From contig NC_008570.1 in the NCBI RefSeq assembly GCF_000014805.1, forward strand, positions 2,733,001-2,797,000: DNA of 64,000 nucleotides, written 5' to 3'. Position 1 is the first letter of the stretch, and the number at the start of each line of letters is the position of its first letter. The notes beneath the pieces are model-generated. The model saw nothing but the letters and a program-made list of their open reading frames with translations. It was not told the origin of the DNA and made no database searches. Origin of the DNA: Aeromonas hydrophila subsp. hydrophila ATCC 7966. Lineage in GTDB: Bacteria > Pseudomonadota > Gammaproteobacteria > Enterobacterales > Aeromonadaceae. Shown piece by piece: positions 1 to 8,865 of this stretch. Both the position numbers and the translations under genes were made by a program.

Positions 1-654
1 GCCCAGCACCCCGAGTACGAGACCTGGCGCGCCGGCATTCACGGCCAGAACAACGTCGCCTGCGTCGACTGCCACATGCCCAAGGTGCAGAACGAGCAAG
101 GCAAGGTCTACACCGATCACAAGGTAGGCAACCCCTTTGATCGCTTCGACCAGACCTGCCGCAACTGCCACACCCAGAGCAAGGAGATGCTGCAAGGGGT
201 GGTCAAGCAGCGCAAGGATGCCGTCACCGAGATCAAGCTCAAAGTCGAGAAGCAGCTGGTGCACGCCCACTTTGAAGCCAAGGCCGCCTGGGATGCCGGC
301 GCCACCGAAGCCGAGATGAAGGACATTCTGCAGGATATCCGTCACGCCCAATGGCGCTGGGACTTCTCCATCGCCTCCCACGGGGTGCAGATGCACGCCC
401 CGGAAGTGGCGCTGCGCATGCTGGGGACCGCCCTGGACAAGGCCGCCGACGCCCGCACCAAGCTGGCACGCCTGCTGGCCGCCAAGGGGATCAGCCACGA
501 GATCGCCATTCCTGACATCTCCAGCAAGGAGAAGGCCCAGGCCGCTCTTGGCATGGACATGAAGCAGTTCAACAGCGACAAGGCCCAGTTCCTCAAGACC
601 ACTGTCCCCGCCTGGGATGCCGAGGCCAAAGCGGCCGGACGGCTCGCACAATGA
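1..654 (+). CDS. nrfA: Cytochrome c552 ammonia-forming nitrite reductase, C-terminal part
   Basis: The reading frame is open from base 1, so the gene is cut by the window edge; 217 codons remain of a protein that is about 480 residues in E. coli. NrfA is the periplasmic pentahaem enzyme that reduces nitrite to ammonium with six electrons. Two CXXCH haem-binding motifs are visible (CVDCH near base 61 and CRNCH near base 160), followed by the long helical C-terminal half typical of NrfA. The NrfA-specific CXXCK active-site haem lies upstream, outside the window. nrfB follows after about 50 bases in the same direction, which supports the call. Confidence 0.93.
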   Translation, partial: AQHPEYETWRAGIHGQNNVACVDCHMPKVQNEQGKVYTDHKVGNPFDRFDQTCRNCHTQSKEMLQGVVKQRKDAVTEIKLKVEKQLVHAHFEAKAAWDAGATEAEMKDILQDIRHAQWRWDFSIASHGVQMHAPEVALRMLGTALDKAADARTKLARLLAAKGISHEIAIPDISSKEKAQAALGMDMKQFNSDKAQFLKTTVPAWDAEAKAAGRLAQ

Positions 655-705
655 CGAGGCATGCGGGCCCGCAGTGTCGGGCCCGCAGCCGGATGGAGGC
701 TTCCT

Positions 706-1320
706 ATGGGTGATTTAACGATGGATTTCTTACGACTGATGCTGATGGCAGCCATGCTGCTGACCAGCCTGCAGGGTCAGGCCGCCGATGCGGCGAACGC
801 CCCTGCGGCCCTCTCTGCCACACCTGTCTCTGCTACACATGAGGTGGAGTTTTTGCGCAATCCCGATGCCGCCTGTACCGACTGCCACAAGGAGCAGGCA
901 TACGGCATGCACGGCAAGCACGGCCAGGCGACCAACCCCAACAACCTGGCGCCGGTCACCTGCACCAACTGCCATGGTCAGCCCTCCCCCAAACACCGGG
1001 AAGGGGTCAAGGATGTGATGCGCTTTAGCGACAGCTTCAAGGACAAACAGAGCACCGAGAGCTACCCCATCGCCGAGCAGAACGGGGTCTGCATGAGCTG
1101 TCACGAGCCCAAACCGCTGCGCGAGGCGCTCTGGGCCCACGACGTGCACGCCACCAAGCTCACCTGCACCAGCTGCCACCAGCTGCACCCGGCCAAGGAG
1201 CCCATGGTGGCTATTCCGGAAAAGTCCCGCATCAAGCTCTGCGTCGACTGCCACAGCAAGCAGCATGAGGCCGTCAAGGCGGCCAAGGCGAACACCACCT
1301 CGGGCAAGGAGGCACAATGA
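706..1320 (+). CDS. nrfB: Pentahaem c-type cytochrome, electron donor to NrfA
   Basis: NrfB is a small periplasmic cytochrome that passes electrons from the NrfCD quinol-oxidising complex to NrfA. Five CXXCH motifs are present (CTDCH, CTNCH, CMSCH, CTSCH, CVDCH), the number expected for NrfB. I choose the ATG at 706 because a GGAGG lies six bases upstream (695-699) and it is followed by a typical signal peptide ending near GQAADA; an ATG at 721 would also give a signal peptide, and the ATG at 661 lacks a good ribosome site. The stop overlaps the nrfC start by four bases (ATGA), indicating translational coupling. Confidence 0.93.
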   Translation: MGDLTMDFLRLMLMAAMLLTSLQGQAADAANAPAALSATPVSATHEVEFLRNPDAACTDCHKEQAYGMHGKHGQATNPNNLAPVTCTNCHGQPSPKHREGVKDVMRFSDSFKDKQSTESYPIAEQNGVCMSCHEPKPLREALWAHDVHATKLTCTSCHQLHPAKEPMVAIPEKSRIKLCVDCHSKQHEAVKAAKANTTSGKEAQ

Positions 1321-2009
1321 GCTGCTCTCGCCGTCACTTCATGGCGGGGATGAGCGCGGGGGCCCTCATCATGATGACGGGGGCTGCTCGTGCCAACCCC
1401 CGCTCCCTTGCCACCACCCTCGCCCACAGCCAGACCATCGACGGGGTCCGCTACGGCATGATCCACGACGAGACGGCCTGCATCGGCTGTACCGCCTGCA
1501 TGGATGCCTGCCGGGAGGTCAATCAGGTGCCAGAGGGGGTCTCGCGCCTCGAGATCATCCGCTCCGGCCCCATCGGCACCTTCCCAGATGCCGAGTACCA
1601 CTTCTTTCGCAAGTCCTGCCAGCACTGCGACAACGCTCCCTGTGTACACGTCTGCCCGACCGGTGCCTCCCATATCCGCAAGGAGGATGGCATCGTCGAC
1701 GTCAACCCGGATCTCTGCGTCGGCTGCATGTACTGTCTGGCCGCCTGCCCCTATCAGGTGCGCTTTATCAACCCTGTGACCAAGGTGGCGGACAAGTGCG
1801 ACTTTTGCCGCAAGACCAACCTGGCGGCGGGCAAGGAGCCGGCGTGCGTGGAATCCTGCCCCACCAAGGCGCTGGTGTTCGGCAATCTGGATGACCCGGA
1901 CAGCCCCATCGCCAAACGGCTGGTGAAGGAGACCACCTATCGCTACAAGCAGGCACTCGGCACCTCGCCCAAGATGTACCGCGTGCCCAAAGGGGAGATA
2001 AAGTCATGA
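1317..2009 (+). CDS. nrfC: 4Fe-4S ferredoxin-type electron transfer protein of the Nrf system
   Basis: NrfC is the iron-sulfur partner of the membrane protein NrfD; the pair takes electrons from the quinol pool and delivers them to NrfB. The N-terminus has a twin-arginine signal (SRRHFM followed by a hydrophobic stretch ending ARA), so the folded protein is exported by Tat. Four cysteine clusters follow: CIGCTACMDAC, a CQHC...CVHVCP group, CVGCMYCLAACP and CDFC...CVESCP, consistent with four [4Fe-4S] clusters. 230 residues, close to the E. coli protein. Coupled to nrfB and nrfD by ATGA overlaps on both sides. Confidence 0.93.
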   Translation: MSCSRRHFMAGMSAGALIMMTGAARANPRSLATTLAHSQTIDGVRYGMIHDETACIGCTACMDACREVNQVPEGVSRLEIIRSGPIGTFPDAEYHFFRKSCQHCDNAPCVHVCPTGASHIRKEDGIVDVNPDLCVGCMYCLAACPYQVRFINPVTKVADKCDFCRKTNLAAGKEPACVESCPTKALVFGNLDDPDSPIAKRLVKETTYRYKQALGTSPKMYRVPKGEIKS

Positions 2010-2962
2010 CCATGCAAGAGGCATTTCACTTCCCTTCCCTCGTCTGGGACTGGCCGATCGCCATCTATCTCTTTCTGCTCGGCATCTCCGCCGGAGCCAC
2101 CACCCTCTCGGTGCTGCTGCGCCGCAAGGGGGCCGGCAGCGAGAGCGGCATCATCAAGGCGACCGCCATTCTGGCGCCGGTGAGCGTGGTGCTGGGGTTA
2201 CTGATCCTCATCTTCCACCTGGCCCGCCCCTGGACCTTCTGGAAGCTGATGTTCCACTACCAGTTCGACTCCGTGATGTCGATGGGGGTCATGCTGTTTC
2301 AGGTCTACATGGCGGTGCTGTTCGCCTGGCTGGCGGTGGTGTTTCGGACCGAGATCGAGACCTTGCGCCGTCACCTGCTGCAAGAGAAGTTCGCCTTTGT
2401 GGATGATCTCATCGCTTGGCTTGCCCGCATCGAGCGGCTGCTGGCGCCGCTCTTGCTGCTGCTCGCCGTGCTGTTGGGGGCCTACACCGGCTTTCTGCTG
2501 TCGGCGCTCAAGACCTATCCGCTGTTGAACAACCCGGTGCTGCCGGTGCTGTTCCTCATCTCCGGCGTCAGCTCCGGCATCGCCTCCACCATCTTGCTGG
2601 CGGTCACCTTGTTCAAGGAGAACCATCACAGCCAGGGAGTGAGCTTCGTGCACCGCTTCGAGCGGCCGGTGCTGGCGGTGGAGGTGTTGCTGCTGGTCTG
2701 CTTCTTTACCGGCCTCTACTTCGGTGGCGGCCAGAAGGAGGCAGCCATGTGGGCCGCCATCGGCAGCGGCTTCTGGGCTCAGGTGTTCTGGCTCGGGGTG
2801 GTGGGGATCGGCATGCTGCTGCCCCAGTTGCTGGCCTTGCTTGCTCCCGCGCCGCTGCGGGCCAAAAACGGCTATCTGGTGCTGGTCTGCAGCCTGACCC
2901 TGGTGGGGATCCTGCTGCTGCGCTACTTCGTGCTCTATGCCGGCCAGATGACAGTCGTATAA
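2006..2962 (+). CDS. nrfD: Integral membrane quinol-oxidising subunit
   Basis: A 318-residue, very hydrophobic protein of the NrfD/PsrC family with about eight to nine predicted membrane helices. It anchors NrfC at the periplasmic face and oxidises menaquinol. The start ATG overlaps the nrfC stop. A hairpin lies just after the gene, so nrfABCD may form a first transcript and the haem-ligation genes nrfE onward may be partly separate. Confidence 0.92.
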   Translation: MTMQEAFHFPSLVWDWPIAIYLFLLGISAGATTLSVLLRRKGAGSESGIIKATAILAPVSVVLGLLILIFHLARPWTFWKLMFHYQFDSVMSMGVMLFQVYMAVLFAWLAVVFRTEIETLRRHLLQEKFAFVDDLIAWLARIERLLAPLLLLLAVLLGAYTGFLLSALKTYPLLNNPVLPVLFLISGVSSGIASTILLAVTLFKENHHSQGVSFVHRFERPVLAVEVLLLVCFFTGLYFGGGQKEAAMWAAIGSGFWAQVFWLGVVGIGMLLPQLLALLAPAPLRAKNGYLVLVCSLTLVGILLLRYFVLYAGQMTVV

Positions 2963-2975
2963 CGGTATGATCACC

Positions 2976-3010
2976 AGCGCCAGCCACCCTCGGGTGACTG
3001 GCGCTTATTT
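2976..3010 (+). terminator. Hairpin terminator after nrfD
   Basis: A 14-base stem (2976-2989 with 2992-3005, one mismatch) with a very short loop is followed by TTATTT. It probably ends or attenuates the nrfABCD transcript before nrfE. Confidence 0.6.
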
Positions 3011-3111
3011 GTTGCGATGAGTTGTTGCCAAGAATGTGGATGTTATCCCCCAGCGCCGGTACGGTGCAGACGCTGCGGCATAACATAGACGAATGATTGA
3101 CTGGAGGTTGT

Positions 3112-5073
3112 GTGCTGGCGGAGCTCGGCTATCTCTCACTGTTGCTGGCGACCGGGCTCGCCCTGCTGCAAGGGCTGCTGCCTTGGCTGGGGCTGCGGCT
3201 CGCCTCCCGCCCGCTGCTGGGCTGCGCAACACCGCTGGCCCTCTTGGTCGCGATCCTGCTGTTGGCCGCCCTGCTGCTGCTCGCCAGCTGTTTTGGCCTC
3301 GATGACTTCACCCTGGTCTATGTGGCCCAGCACGCTAACAGCGCCCTGCCGCTTGGCTTCAAGCTGGCGGCCGTGTGGGGCGGCCACGAGGGCTCCATGC
3401 TGCTCTTCGTCTTTGCGCTGGGGCTGTGGGGCGCCCTGGTGGCCCTTTGCTCCAGGCGTGTCGATCCGCTGATTACAACCCGGGTATTGGCCATCATGGG
3501 GCTGATCGTCGGGCTGTTCGGTCTCTACACCCTGATCTTCTCCAGCCCGTTTGACCGCCAGTTCCCGGGGCCGCTGGAGGGGCGCGATCTCAACCCCATG
3601 CTGCAGGATATCGGTCTCATCATCCACCCGCCCCTGCTCTATCTCGGCTATGTCGGCTTTGCGGTCAACTTCGCCTTCGCCATGGCGGCGCTGCACTCGG
3701 GCAGGCTCGATGGCGCCGTGGCCCACTGGAGCCGCCCCTGGGCGCTCGGCTCCTGGGTGTTTCTCACCGCCGGCATCATGCTGGGTTCCTGGTGGGCCTA
3801 TTACGAGCTCGGCTGGGGCGGCTGGTGGTTCTGGGATCCGGTGGAAAACGCCTCTCTCTTACCCTGGCTGCTCGGCACCGCCCTGCTGCACGCCCTGGTG
3901 GTGTGCGAAAAGCGCGGCGCCTACGGCCACGCCGTGCTGCTGCTCTCCATCTTTACCTTCTCACTGAGCCTACTCGGCACCTTCGTGGTGCGCTCCGGGG
4001 TGCTTACCTCGGTGCACGCCTTTGCAGTCGACCCCAGCCGCGGCCTCACCCTCTTGTTGCTGCTCGGCTTGCTATTGACCTGCGCTCTCACCCTGTTTGC
4101 CCTGCGGGCGGACATTCGCGCCCCCTATGCCCGCTTTGGCTTCTGGTCAAAGGAGGGACTGCTCGGCGCCGCCATCTTACTGCTCAGCGTGGCCTGCGCC
4201 AGCGTGTTGCTCGGCACCTTCTATCCCATGGTGTTCCAGTCGCTTCATCTGGGTTCACTCTCGGTGGGCGCCCCCTATTTCAATACCATCTTCGTGCCGC
4301 TGGCCATCTGCCTGATGGCGATGATGACCCAGCTGCCGCGCCTGCGCTGGCAGCATCTGGCAGCCCAGCACCGCATCAAGGTGCTGCTCCCATGCCTGTT
4401 CGGTCTGCTGGGGGGCACCTTGCTAAGCCTCGCCTATCCCGAGCCGCTGCGGGGCGGCTGGTTGGGGCTCGCGGCCAACGTGCTGAGCCTCTGGCTGATG
4501 GCCAGCCTGCTGCTCCCGCTCTTGCAACCGACGTCGCTGCGCGAGCTCACCCTCAATCGGCTCGGCAGCTTGCTGGCCCACCTCGGGGTGGCGGTGTGCG
4601 CCCTCGGCATTGCACAGGTGAGTCACCACAGTCAGGAGGGGGGCGCCGTGCTCGCCGCCGACAAGCCCTATCGGCTCGGCGCCTTCGAGTTTCGCTATGA
4701 GGGGAGCGAGCCCATCATCGGCCCCAACTACACCGCCGAACGCATCACTCTCAGCGTGCATCAGAACGGTAAAGAGGTGGCGCGGCTGACGCCGGAGCGG
4801 CGTCACTACAGCGTGCGCACCATGAACATGAACGAGCCCGGCATCGCGTGGGGGCTGTTTGGCGATCTCTACGTGGTGCTCGGCGATAAGATGGGGCCCG
4901 GCGCCTATGCCATGCGGCTGCACTACAAGCCGCTGGTGCGCTGGATCTGGCTCGGCGGCCTGTTGATGATGGCGGGCGGCGCCCTGCGCCTGCTAGCCCG
5001 CCGGCCGCTGCTGGCTAGCCATCCTGCGTCAGCGACCGCCTCCTGCCCTCGGCTCGAACAGGAGTCCTTATGA
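3112..5073 (+). CDS. nrfE: Haem lyase CcmF/NrfE family subunit dedicated to NrfA
   Basis: A 653-residue polytopic membrane protein of the CcmF family. It carries the tryptophan-rich haem-handling motif (WGGWWFWDPVENASLLPWL, near bases 3818-3871) and the WGGHEGS segment. In the Nrf system NrfE with NrfF and NrfG attaches haem to the unusual CXXCK motif of NrfA. A TTG at 3097 is in frame, but the GTG at 3112 lies four bases after GGAGG (3103-3107) and gives the family-typical start VLAELGYLSLLL. Its stop overlaps the next start as ATGA. Confidence 0.9.
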   Translation: MLAELGYLSLLLATGLALLQGLLPWLGLRLASRPLLGCATPLALLVAILLLAALLLLASCFGLDDFTLVYVAQHANSALPLGFKLAAVWGGHEGSMLLFVFALGLWGALVALCSRRVDPLITTRVLAIMGLIVGLFGLYTLIFSSPFDRQFPGPLEGRDLNPMLQDIGLIIHPPLLYLGYVGFAVNFAFAMAALHSGRLDGAVAHWSRPWALGSWVFLTAGIMLGSWWAYYELGWGGWWFWDPVENASLLPWLLGTALLHALVVCEKRGAYGHAVLLLSIFTFSLSLLGTFVVRSGVLTSVHAFAVDPSRGLTLLLLLGLLLTCALTLFALRADIRAPYARFGFWSKEGLLGAAILLLSVACASVLLGTFYPMVFQSLHLGSLSVGAPYFNTIFVPLAICLMAMMTQLPRLRWQHLAAQHRIKVLLPCLFGLLGGTLLSLAYPEPLRGGWLGLAANVLSLWLMASLLLPLLQPTSLRELTLNRLGSLLAHLGVAVCALGIAQVSHHSQEGGAVLAADKPYRLGAFEFRYEGSEPIIGPNYTAERITLSVHQNGKEVARLTPERRHYSVRTMNMNEPGIAWGLFGDLYVVLGDKMGPGAYAMRLHYKPLVRWIWLGGLLMMAGGALRLLARRPLLASHPASATASCPRLEQESL

Positions 5074-5669
5074 ACGCCCGTCTGCGCCTGTTTGTGCCGC
5101 TCGTGCTCACTCTGGGGCTCGGAGCCCTGCTCTGGCTCGGCCTTGGCAACAACCCCTACAGCCAGGATGAGGCCGTCGCAGGGCGCACCCTGCCTGCCTG
5201 GCAGAGTGATGATCTGCTTGGTGGCGCCCCCATCCACACCGCGGCGCTCAAGGGGGAGCCCTTCGTGCTCAACGTCTGGGCCAGCTGGTGCCCCAACTGC
5301 CGCGCCGAGCATCCGCTGCTGGGTGAGCTGGCCAGCGCCGTGCCCCTCTACGGCCTCAACTACCGGGACAAGGGGGATGCCGCTCGCGCCTGGCTCACCG
5401 AGGCGGGCAACCCCTATCGCGCCGTGCTGGCCGACCCCGACGGTCGACTCGCACTGGAGCTCGGCGTCTACGGCACGCCAGAAACCTATCTCTTCGCCGG
5501 CGACGGTACCCTGCTGACCCGTCATACCGGCCTGCTCACCCGGGAGATCTGGCAACGCCAGTTTGCCCCCCTGCTTGCAAAGGCCCGCAGCAACATCGCT
5601 AGCCAGCCCGAAGTGGAAAGAGAAGTGGAGAGAGAAGTAAAGAGACAAGTGCAGGAGAGCAAGCCATGA
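5070..5669 (+). CDS. Thiol:disulfide oxidoreductase, CcmG/DsbE-like, of the Nrf maturation cluster
   Basis: A 199-residue protein with one N-terminal membrane anchor and a periplasmic thioredoxin fold. The redox motif WASWCPNC (near bases 5278-5301) and the later GTPETYLF cis-proline loop mark the CcmG/DsbE group, which reduces haem-binding cysteines before haem attachment. The gene lies between nrfE and nrfF-G, as the nrfX-type gene does in Pasteurellaceae; E. coli nrf lacks it. The C-terminus is odd: four degenerate 12-base units encode EVER-EVER-EVKR-QVQE. Overlaps both neighbours by four bases. Confidence 0.85.
   Translation: MNARLRLFVPLVLTLGLGALLWLGLGNNPYSQDEAVAGRTLPAWQSDDLLGGAPIHTAALKGEPFVLNVWASWCPNCRAEHPLLGELASAVPLYGLNYRDKGDAARAWLTEAGNPYRAVLADPDGRLALELGVYGTPETYLFAGDGTLLTRHTGLLTREIWQRQFAPLLAKARSNIASQPEVEREVEREVKRQVQESKP
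5610..5657 (+). repeat. Four 12-base tandem units inside the CcmG-like gene
   Basis: Units begin at 5610, 5622, 5634 and 5646, of the form GAAGTGGARAGA with increasing divergence. They stay in frame and encode a charged EVER-like repeat at the C-terminal end of the protein. Confidence 0.75.
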
Positions 5670-6856
5670 GCCGTCTCGGCCACGCCCATATAGCGCCGCT
5701 CTTGCTGGCCTTGAGCCTCGGGGCCCTTGCCAGCGGGGTCGACACCTATGAGTTTCGTCACCCCGAGCGGCAGACCCGCGCTCAGGAATTGGCCCGCGCC
5801 CTGCGCTGCCCCCAGTGCCAGAACCAGAACCTGGTGGAATCCAACTCCCCCATCGCCCGGGATCTGCGGCTCGAGGTCTACCGCTGGGTGGACGAGGGGC
5901 AGTCTGATGAGCAGGTGATCGCCCGCATGACGGAGCGCTTCGGCGATTTCGTGCGCTACGATCCCCCCTTCAAGCTCAGCACGGCGCTGCTGTGGGGCGG
6001 TCCCGCCCTCTTGCTGCTGCTGGCACTCAATCGTCTGCGCAGGAGCCTGCATCGCCGGCAACCGGCGCGGGTGCCGCTTATCGGCGACAGAGCCGAGGGG
6101 GCGCTCACCCACGACCCCAGGGCCGAGCTGAACCGGCTGATTATGGCCAAGCAGCAGGCGGGGCTTGCCTCCACTAGCCGCCTCTATCGGGAACTGGAGC
6201 TGGCCCGCCTCGCCAACGCCACCCCAACCGCCGAACAGGTCCTGCGCGAGCGGCTGGCCAAGGACCGCGCCGCCCGTCCGCTGCCCTGGCTGCGCTCATG
6301 GATACTGCTTGGGGCCCTGCTGCTGGCGCTGATGGCCGGTATTTATGCCGGCACCGGCCGCTATCAGGCGTGGCAGGCTTATCAGTCGCGTCCCGATCCG
6401 CTGGCGGGATTGAGCCCGCGGGATCTGCAGGACAAGGAGCTGGGCGCTCTGCACCAGCGCCTGCAAACCAACCCTGCCGATCTCGACGGCTGGGCGGCGC
6501 TCGGTCAGCTCTATCTCTATCGGGACGAGTACGCCAACGCCCTGCTCGCCTACCAGCGCCTCGCCCTGCAAGAAGGGGGCGCCAGCGCGGCGACCCAGGC
6601 CGCCCAAGCCACCGTGCTCTACTATCAGGCGGGCCAGCAGCTCACCCCGGAGGCGCTGCGCCTGCTCGATAGCGCGCTCAAGCAGGACAAGGGTGAGGTG
6701 AGCGCTCTGATGCTGCTTGCCTCCGATCACTTCCTGCACGGCCGCTACTCCCAGGCCATCGCCCTCTGGCAGCAGTTGCTGGACGAGGAGCGCCCCCGCA
6801 TCAATCGGGCCGCGCTGATCGAGGCGATCCAGACTGCCCGCATGATGGGAGGCTGA
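5666..6856 (+). CDS. nrfF: Fused cytochrome c maturation protein, NrfF (CcmH-like) plus NrfG (TPR)
   Basis: 396 residues combining functions that are separate in E. coli (NrfF 127 aa, NrfG 198 aa). Order: signal peptide (about 1-25); CcmH domain with the redox motif LRCPQCQNQNL near residues 46-56 and a first membrane helix near 108-124; a linker; a second membrane helix near residues 212-228; then a TPR-like domain to the end. The CcmH part keeps the apocytochrome cysteines reduced and the TPR part binds the apocytochrome C-terminus. The fused layout resembles E. coli CcmH of the general Ccm system, but position directly after nrfE argues for a role with NrfA. Confidence 0.85.
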   Translation: MSRLGHAHIAPLLLALSLGALASGVDTYEFRHPERQTRAQELARALRCPQCQNQNLVESNSPIARDLRLEVYRWVDEGQSDEQVIARMTERFGDFVRYDPPFKLSTALLWGGPALLLLLALNRLRRSLHRRQPARVPLIGDRAEGALTHDPRAELNRLIMAKQQAGLASTSRLYRELELARLANATPTAEQVLRERLAKDRAARPLPWLRSWILLGALLLALMAGIYAGTGRYQAWQAYQSRPDPLAGLSPRDLQDKELGALHQRLQTNPADLDGWAALGQLYLYRDEYANALLAYQRLALQEGGASAATQAAQATVLYYQAGQQLTPEALRLLDSALKQDKGEVSALMLLASDHFLHGRYSQAIALWQQLLDEERPRINRAALIEAIQTARMMGG

Positions 6857-6863
6857 CCGCACG

Positions 6864-6895
6864 CGTGATTGGGGCTGAATGCCCCTGTCACGTTT
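6864..6895 (+). terminator. Hairpin terminator after the nrf cluster
   Basis: Outer stem CGTGA/TCACG (6864-6868 with 6888-6892) and inner stem GGGGC/GCCCC, followed by TTT. It lies eight bases after the nrfF-G stop. Confidence 0.5.
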
Positions 6896-6993
6896 GGCCC
6901 GCACAAACGCCGCCGGCAGGGAAATCACTTGCCAACCTCCCGTCGGCGGCCGAACAATAGGCGTCCATTGAACCTGTTTCTGGAGCCTATCCC

Positions 6994-7449
6994 ATGATCC
7001 CCATTCGCTGTCACGCCGTCTCCGGCGTCGCGCTCTCCACCGTCCAGGGCGAGACCCGGTTGCTGATGATGAAACGGGTCAAGGGCGGCTTCTGGTGTCA
7101 TGTGGCGGGCACGGTCGAGGCAGGGGAAACCGGTTGGCAAACCATAGTGCGCGAATTTCGCGAGGAGACCGGCATCGTCGTGCACGAACTCTACAACGGC
7201 CAGTATCTGGAGCAGTTTTACGAGCACGCCACCAACACCGTCTGTCTGGTGCCGGTGTTCGTGGTCTACTGCCCGCCAACGCAGGCGGTGACCCTCAACC
7301 ACGAGCACACCGAGTACCGCTGGAGCACCCTGGCCGAGGCCAAGGCACTGGCGGGCTTCCCCGGCCAGCAGGCACTCTATGATCACCTCTGGCACTACTT
7401 TGTCGAAAACAGCCCCTCGGCGCTGATGCGGGTGGCCATGACACCATAG
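6994..7449 (+). CDS. NUDIX hydrolase
   Basis: A 151-residue single-domain protein with a complete Nudix box: G, five residues, E, seven residues, then REFREETGI (near residues 38-60), where the glutamates bind Mg2+. Such enzymes cleave nucleoside diphosphates linked to another moiety. The general length and the early position of the box resemble NudB-type pyrophosphatases, but the substrate cannot be read from the sequence. A GGAG nine bases upstream supports the ATG at 6994. It stands alone between the nrf cluster and pbpG. Confidence 0.85.
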   Translation: MIPIRCHAVSGVALSTVQGETRLLMMKRVKGGFWCHVAGTVEAGETGWQTIVREFREETGIVVHELYNGQYLEQFYEHATNTVCLVPVFVVYCPPTQAVTLNHEHTEYRWSTLAEAKALAGFPGQQALYDHLWHYFVENSPSALMRVAMTP

Positions 7450-7851
7450 CGGGCGCATGCCAAGAGCCCTGCCGTTATCCCCTTGATCCTGTGATGATCC
7501 ACATCCGGCCATGGCGACCATCAGCGCATGTTGCCGCCCCTGATCAGGCCGTTTTCAGCAGAGATGATCACCCAGAATGAGCGAGAGGAAGGAAACAAGC
7601 AGCAGAGAGAGGTAAAAAAGTCACTATCTGGCGGCCAGGGGGCGCCGCCAGCCGCGCGCCTCGACCAGATTCCCCACTCCTGCCCACCCCATCATTACTC
7701 GTATGAAGCCACCCATAGCCGCCATTACCGTTATTTCAAGGTGCGCCATCCCATAAAATTGAAATATCGGGCCATTAGACGTTGTGAAGCGTCAATTACC
7801 GTCATATAACTTAGCCAAATATCCCTGTCAGCCGTACGGTAGCGTCAAATC
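7450..7851. other. Intergenic region upstream of pbpG, no gene seen
   Basis: About 400 bases between the NUDIX gene and pbpG. An ORF at 7528-7809 has no recognisable family, a composition unlike a protein and no good ribosome site, so I do not call it. The AT-rich stretch at about 7735-7820 probably contains the pbpG promoter. Confidence 0.5.
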
Positions 7852-8772
7852 ATGATTACTCGCCCTTTTCTTACCCTGTTGCTCGGTGCCTTCCTTGTTC
7901 CCGTCAGCATGGAGAGCGCCCAGGCCAATCCGTTTTCAGCCCAGTCCCACTCCCCCAACAGCTTTCTGGAGCAGCGCAACGATCTGGCGCTGAGCTCAGC
8001 CGCCTTCGTGGTGGCCAACCCGCGTACCGGTGAAGTGCTGTCGGAGCGCAACGCCAACCGGGTCATGCCGATAGCCTCCATCACCAAGCTGATGACGGCA
8101 CTGGTGGTGCTCGATGCCAATCAGCGGCTCTCCGAGATGCTGACCGTCACCATGGCCGACGTGGACAGACTCAAGGGCACCGGGTCGCGGCTGGCGGTGG
8201 GCTCACGTCTGAGCCGGGCCGACATGCTGCATATCGCCCTGATGTCGTCGGAAAACCGCGCCGCCTCGGCGCTGGCCAGAAACTACCCCGGTGGCCAGCG
8301 CGCCTTCATCGAGGCGATGAACGCCAAGGCCCGCATGCTCGGCATGTGGAGCACCCAGTTCTCCGACAGTACCGGGCTCACCCCTCGCAACGTCTCCAGC
8401 GCCCACGATCTCGCCAAGCTGGTGGCGGCGGCATCCACCTATCCGCTCATTCGCCAGTACTCCTCCACCGAGGAGCGCATGGTGCGCAACGGCAAGCGTC
8501 AGCTGCACTACCTCAACTCCAACCGGCTGGTGCGCGAAGGGAGCTGGCCCATCTCCCTTTCCAAGACCGGCTACATCCGCGAGGCGGGTCGCTGCCTGGT
8601 GATGGCCACCCAGATCAACCGCGAGCCGGTGATCATGGTGCTGCTCAATGCCGATACCCCCAATGCCCGGGTGGCCGATGCCAAGCGGATCAAATCCTGG
8701 CTGGAGACTTCCGGTCGCATGAGCCTGACCGCCCAGTCCACTCCCCAGACCAAGCTGTTCAGCAGCCAGTAA
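7852..8772 (+). CDS. pbpG: D-alanyl-D-alanine endopeptidase (PBP7)
   Basis: A 306-residue exported serine peptidase of the peptidase S11 family. The signal peptide ends near SAQA. The three penicillin-binding motifs are present: SITK (active-site Ser near residue 77), SEN (near residue 136, in MSSENRAASA) and KTG (near residue 239). PBP7 cleaves D-Ala-meso-DAP cross-links in murein. E. coli PbpG is about 310 residues. A strong bidirectional terminator separates it from the convergent siderophore operon. Confidence 0.9.
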   Translation: MITRPFLTLLLGAFLVPVSMESAQANPFSAQSHSPNSFLEQRNDLALSSAAFVVANPRTGEVLSERNANRVMPIASITKLMTALVVLDANQRLSEMLTVTMADVDRLKGTGSRLAVGSRLSRADMLHIALMSSENRAASALARNYPGGQRAFIEAMNAKARMLGMWSTQFSDSTGLTPRNVSSAHDLAKLVAAASTYPLIRQYSSTEERMVRNGKRQLHYLNSNRLVREGSWPISLSKTGYIREAGRCLVMATQINREPVIMVLLNADTPNARVADAKRIKSWLETSGRMSLTAQSTPQTKLFSSQ

Positions 8773-8795
8773 CGCTCCCGGCAATCCTCGTCAAA

Positions 8796-8827
8796 AAAGC
8801 CCCCGCATCCAGGTGCGGGGGCTTTTG
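8796..8827. terminator. Bidirectional terminator between pbpG and amoH
   Basis: Perfect 12-base stem AAAGCCCCCGCA (8796-8807) with TGCGGGGGCTTT (8814-8825), six-base loop, A-run on the left and T-run on the right, so it can stop transcription from both sides. Confidence 0.9.
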
Positions 8828-8865
8828 TTATTTTGTTTCGGGTTTATGGCCTTCCGACATATCTC

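Noticed and set aside
7528..7809. 93-codon ORF before pbpG
   Set aside because: No ribosome site, irregular composition and no recognisable domain.
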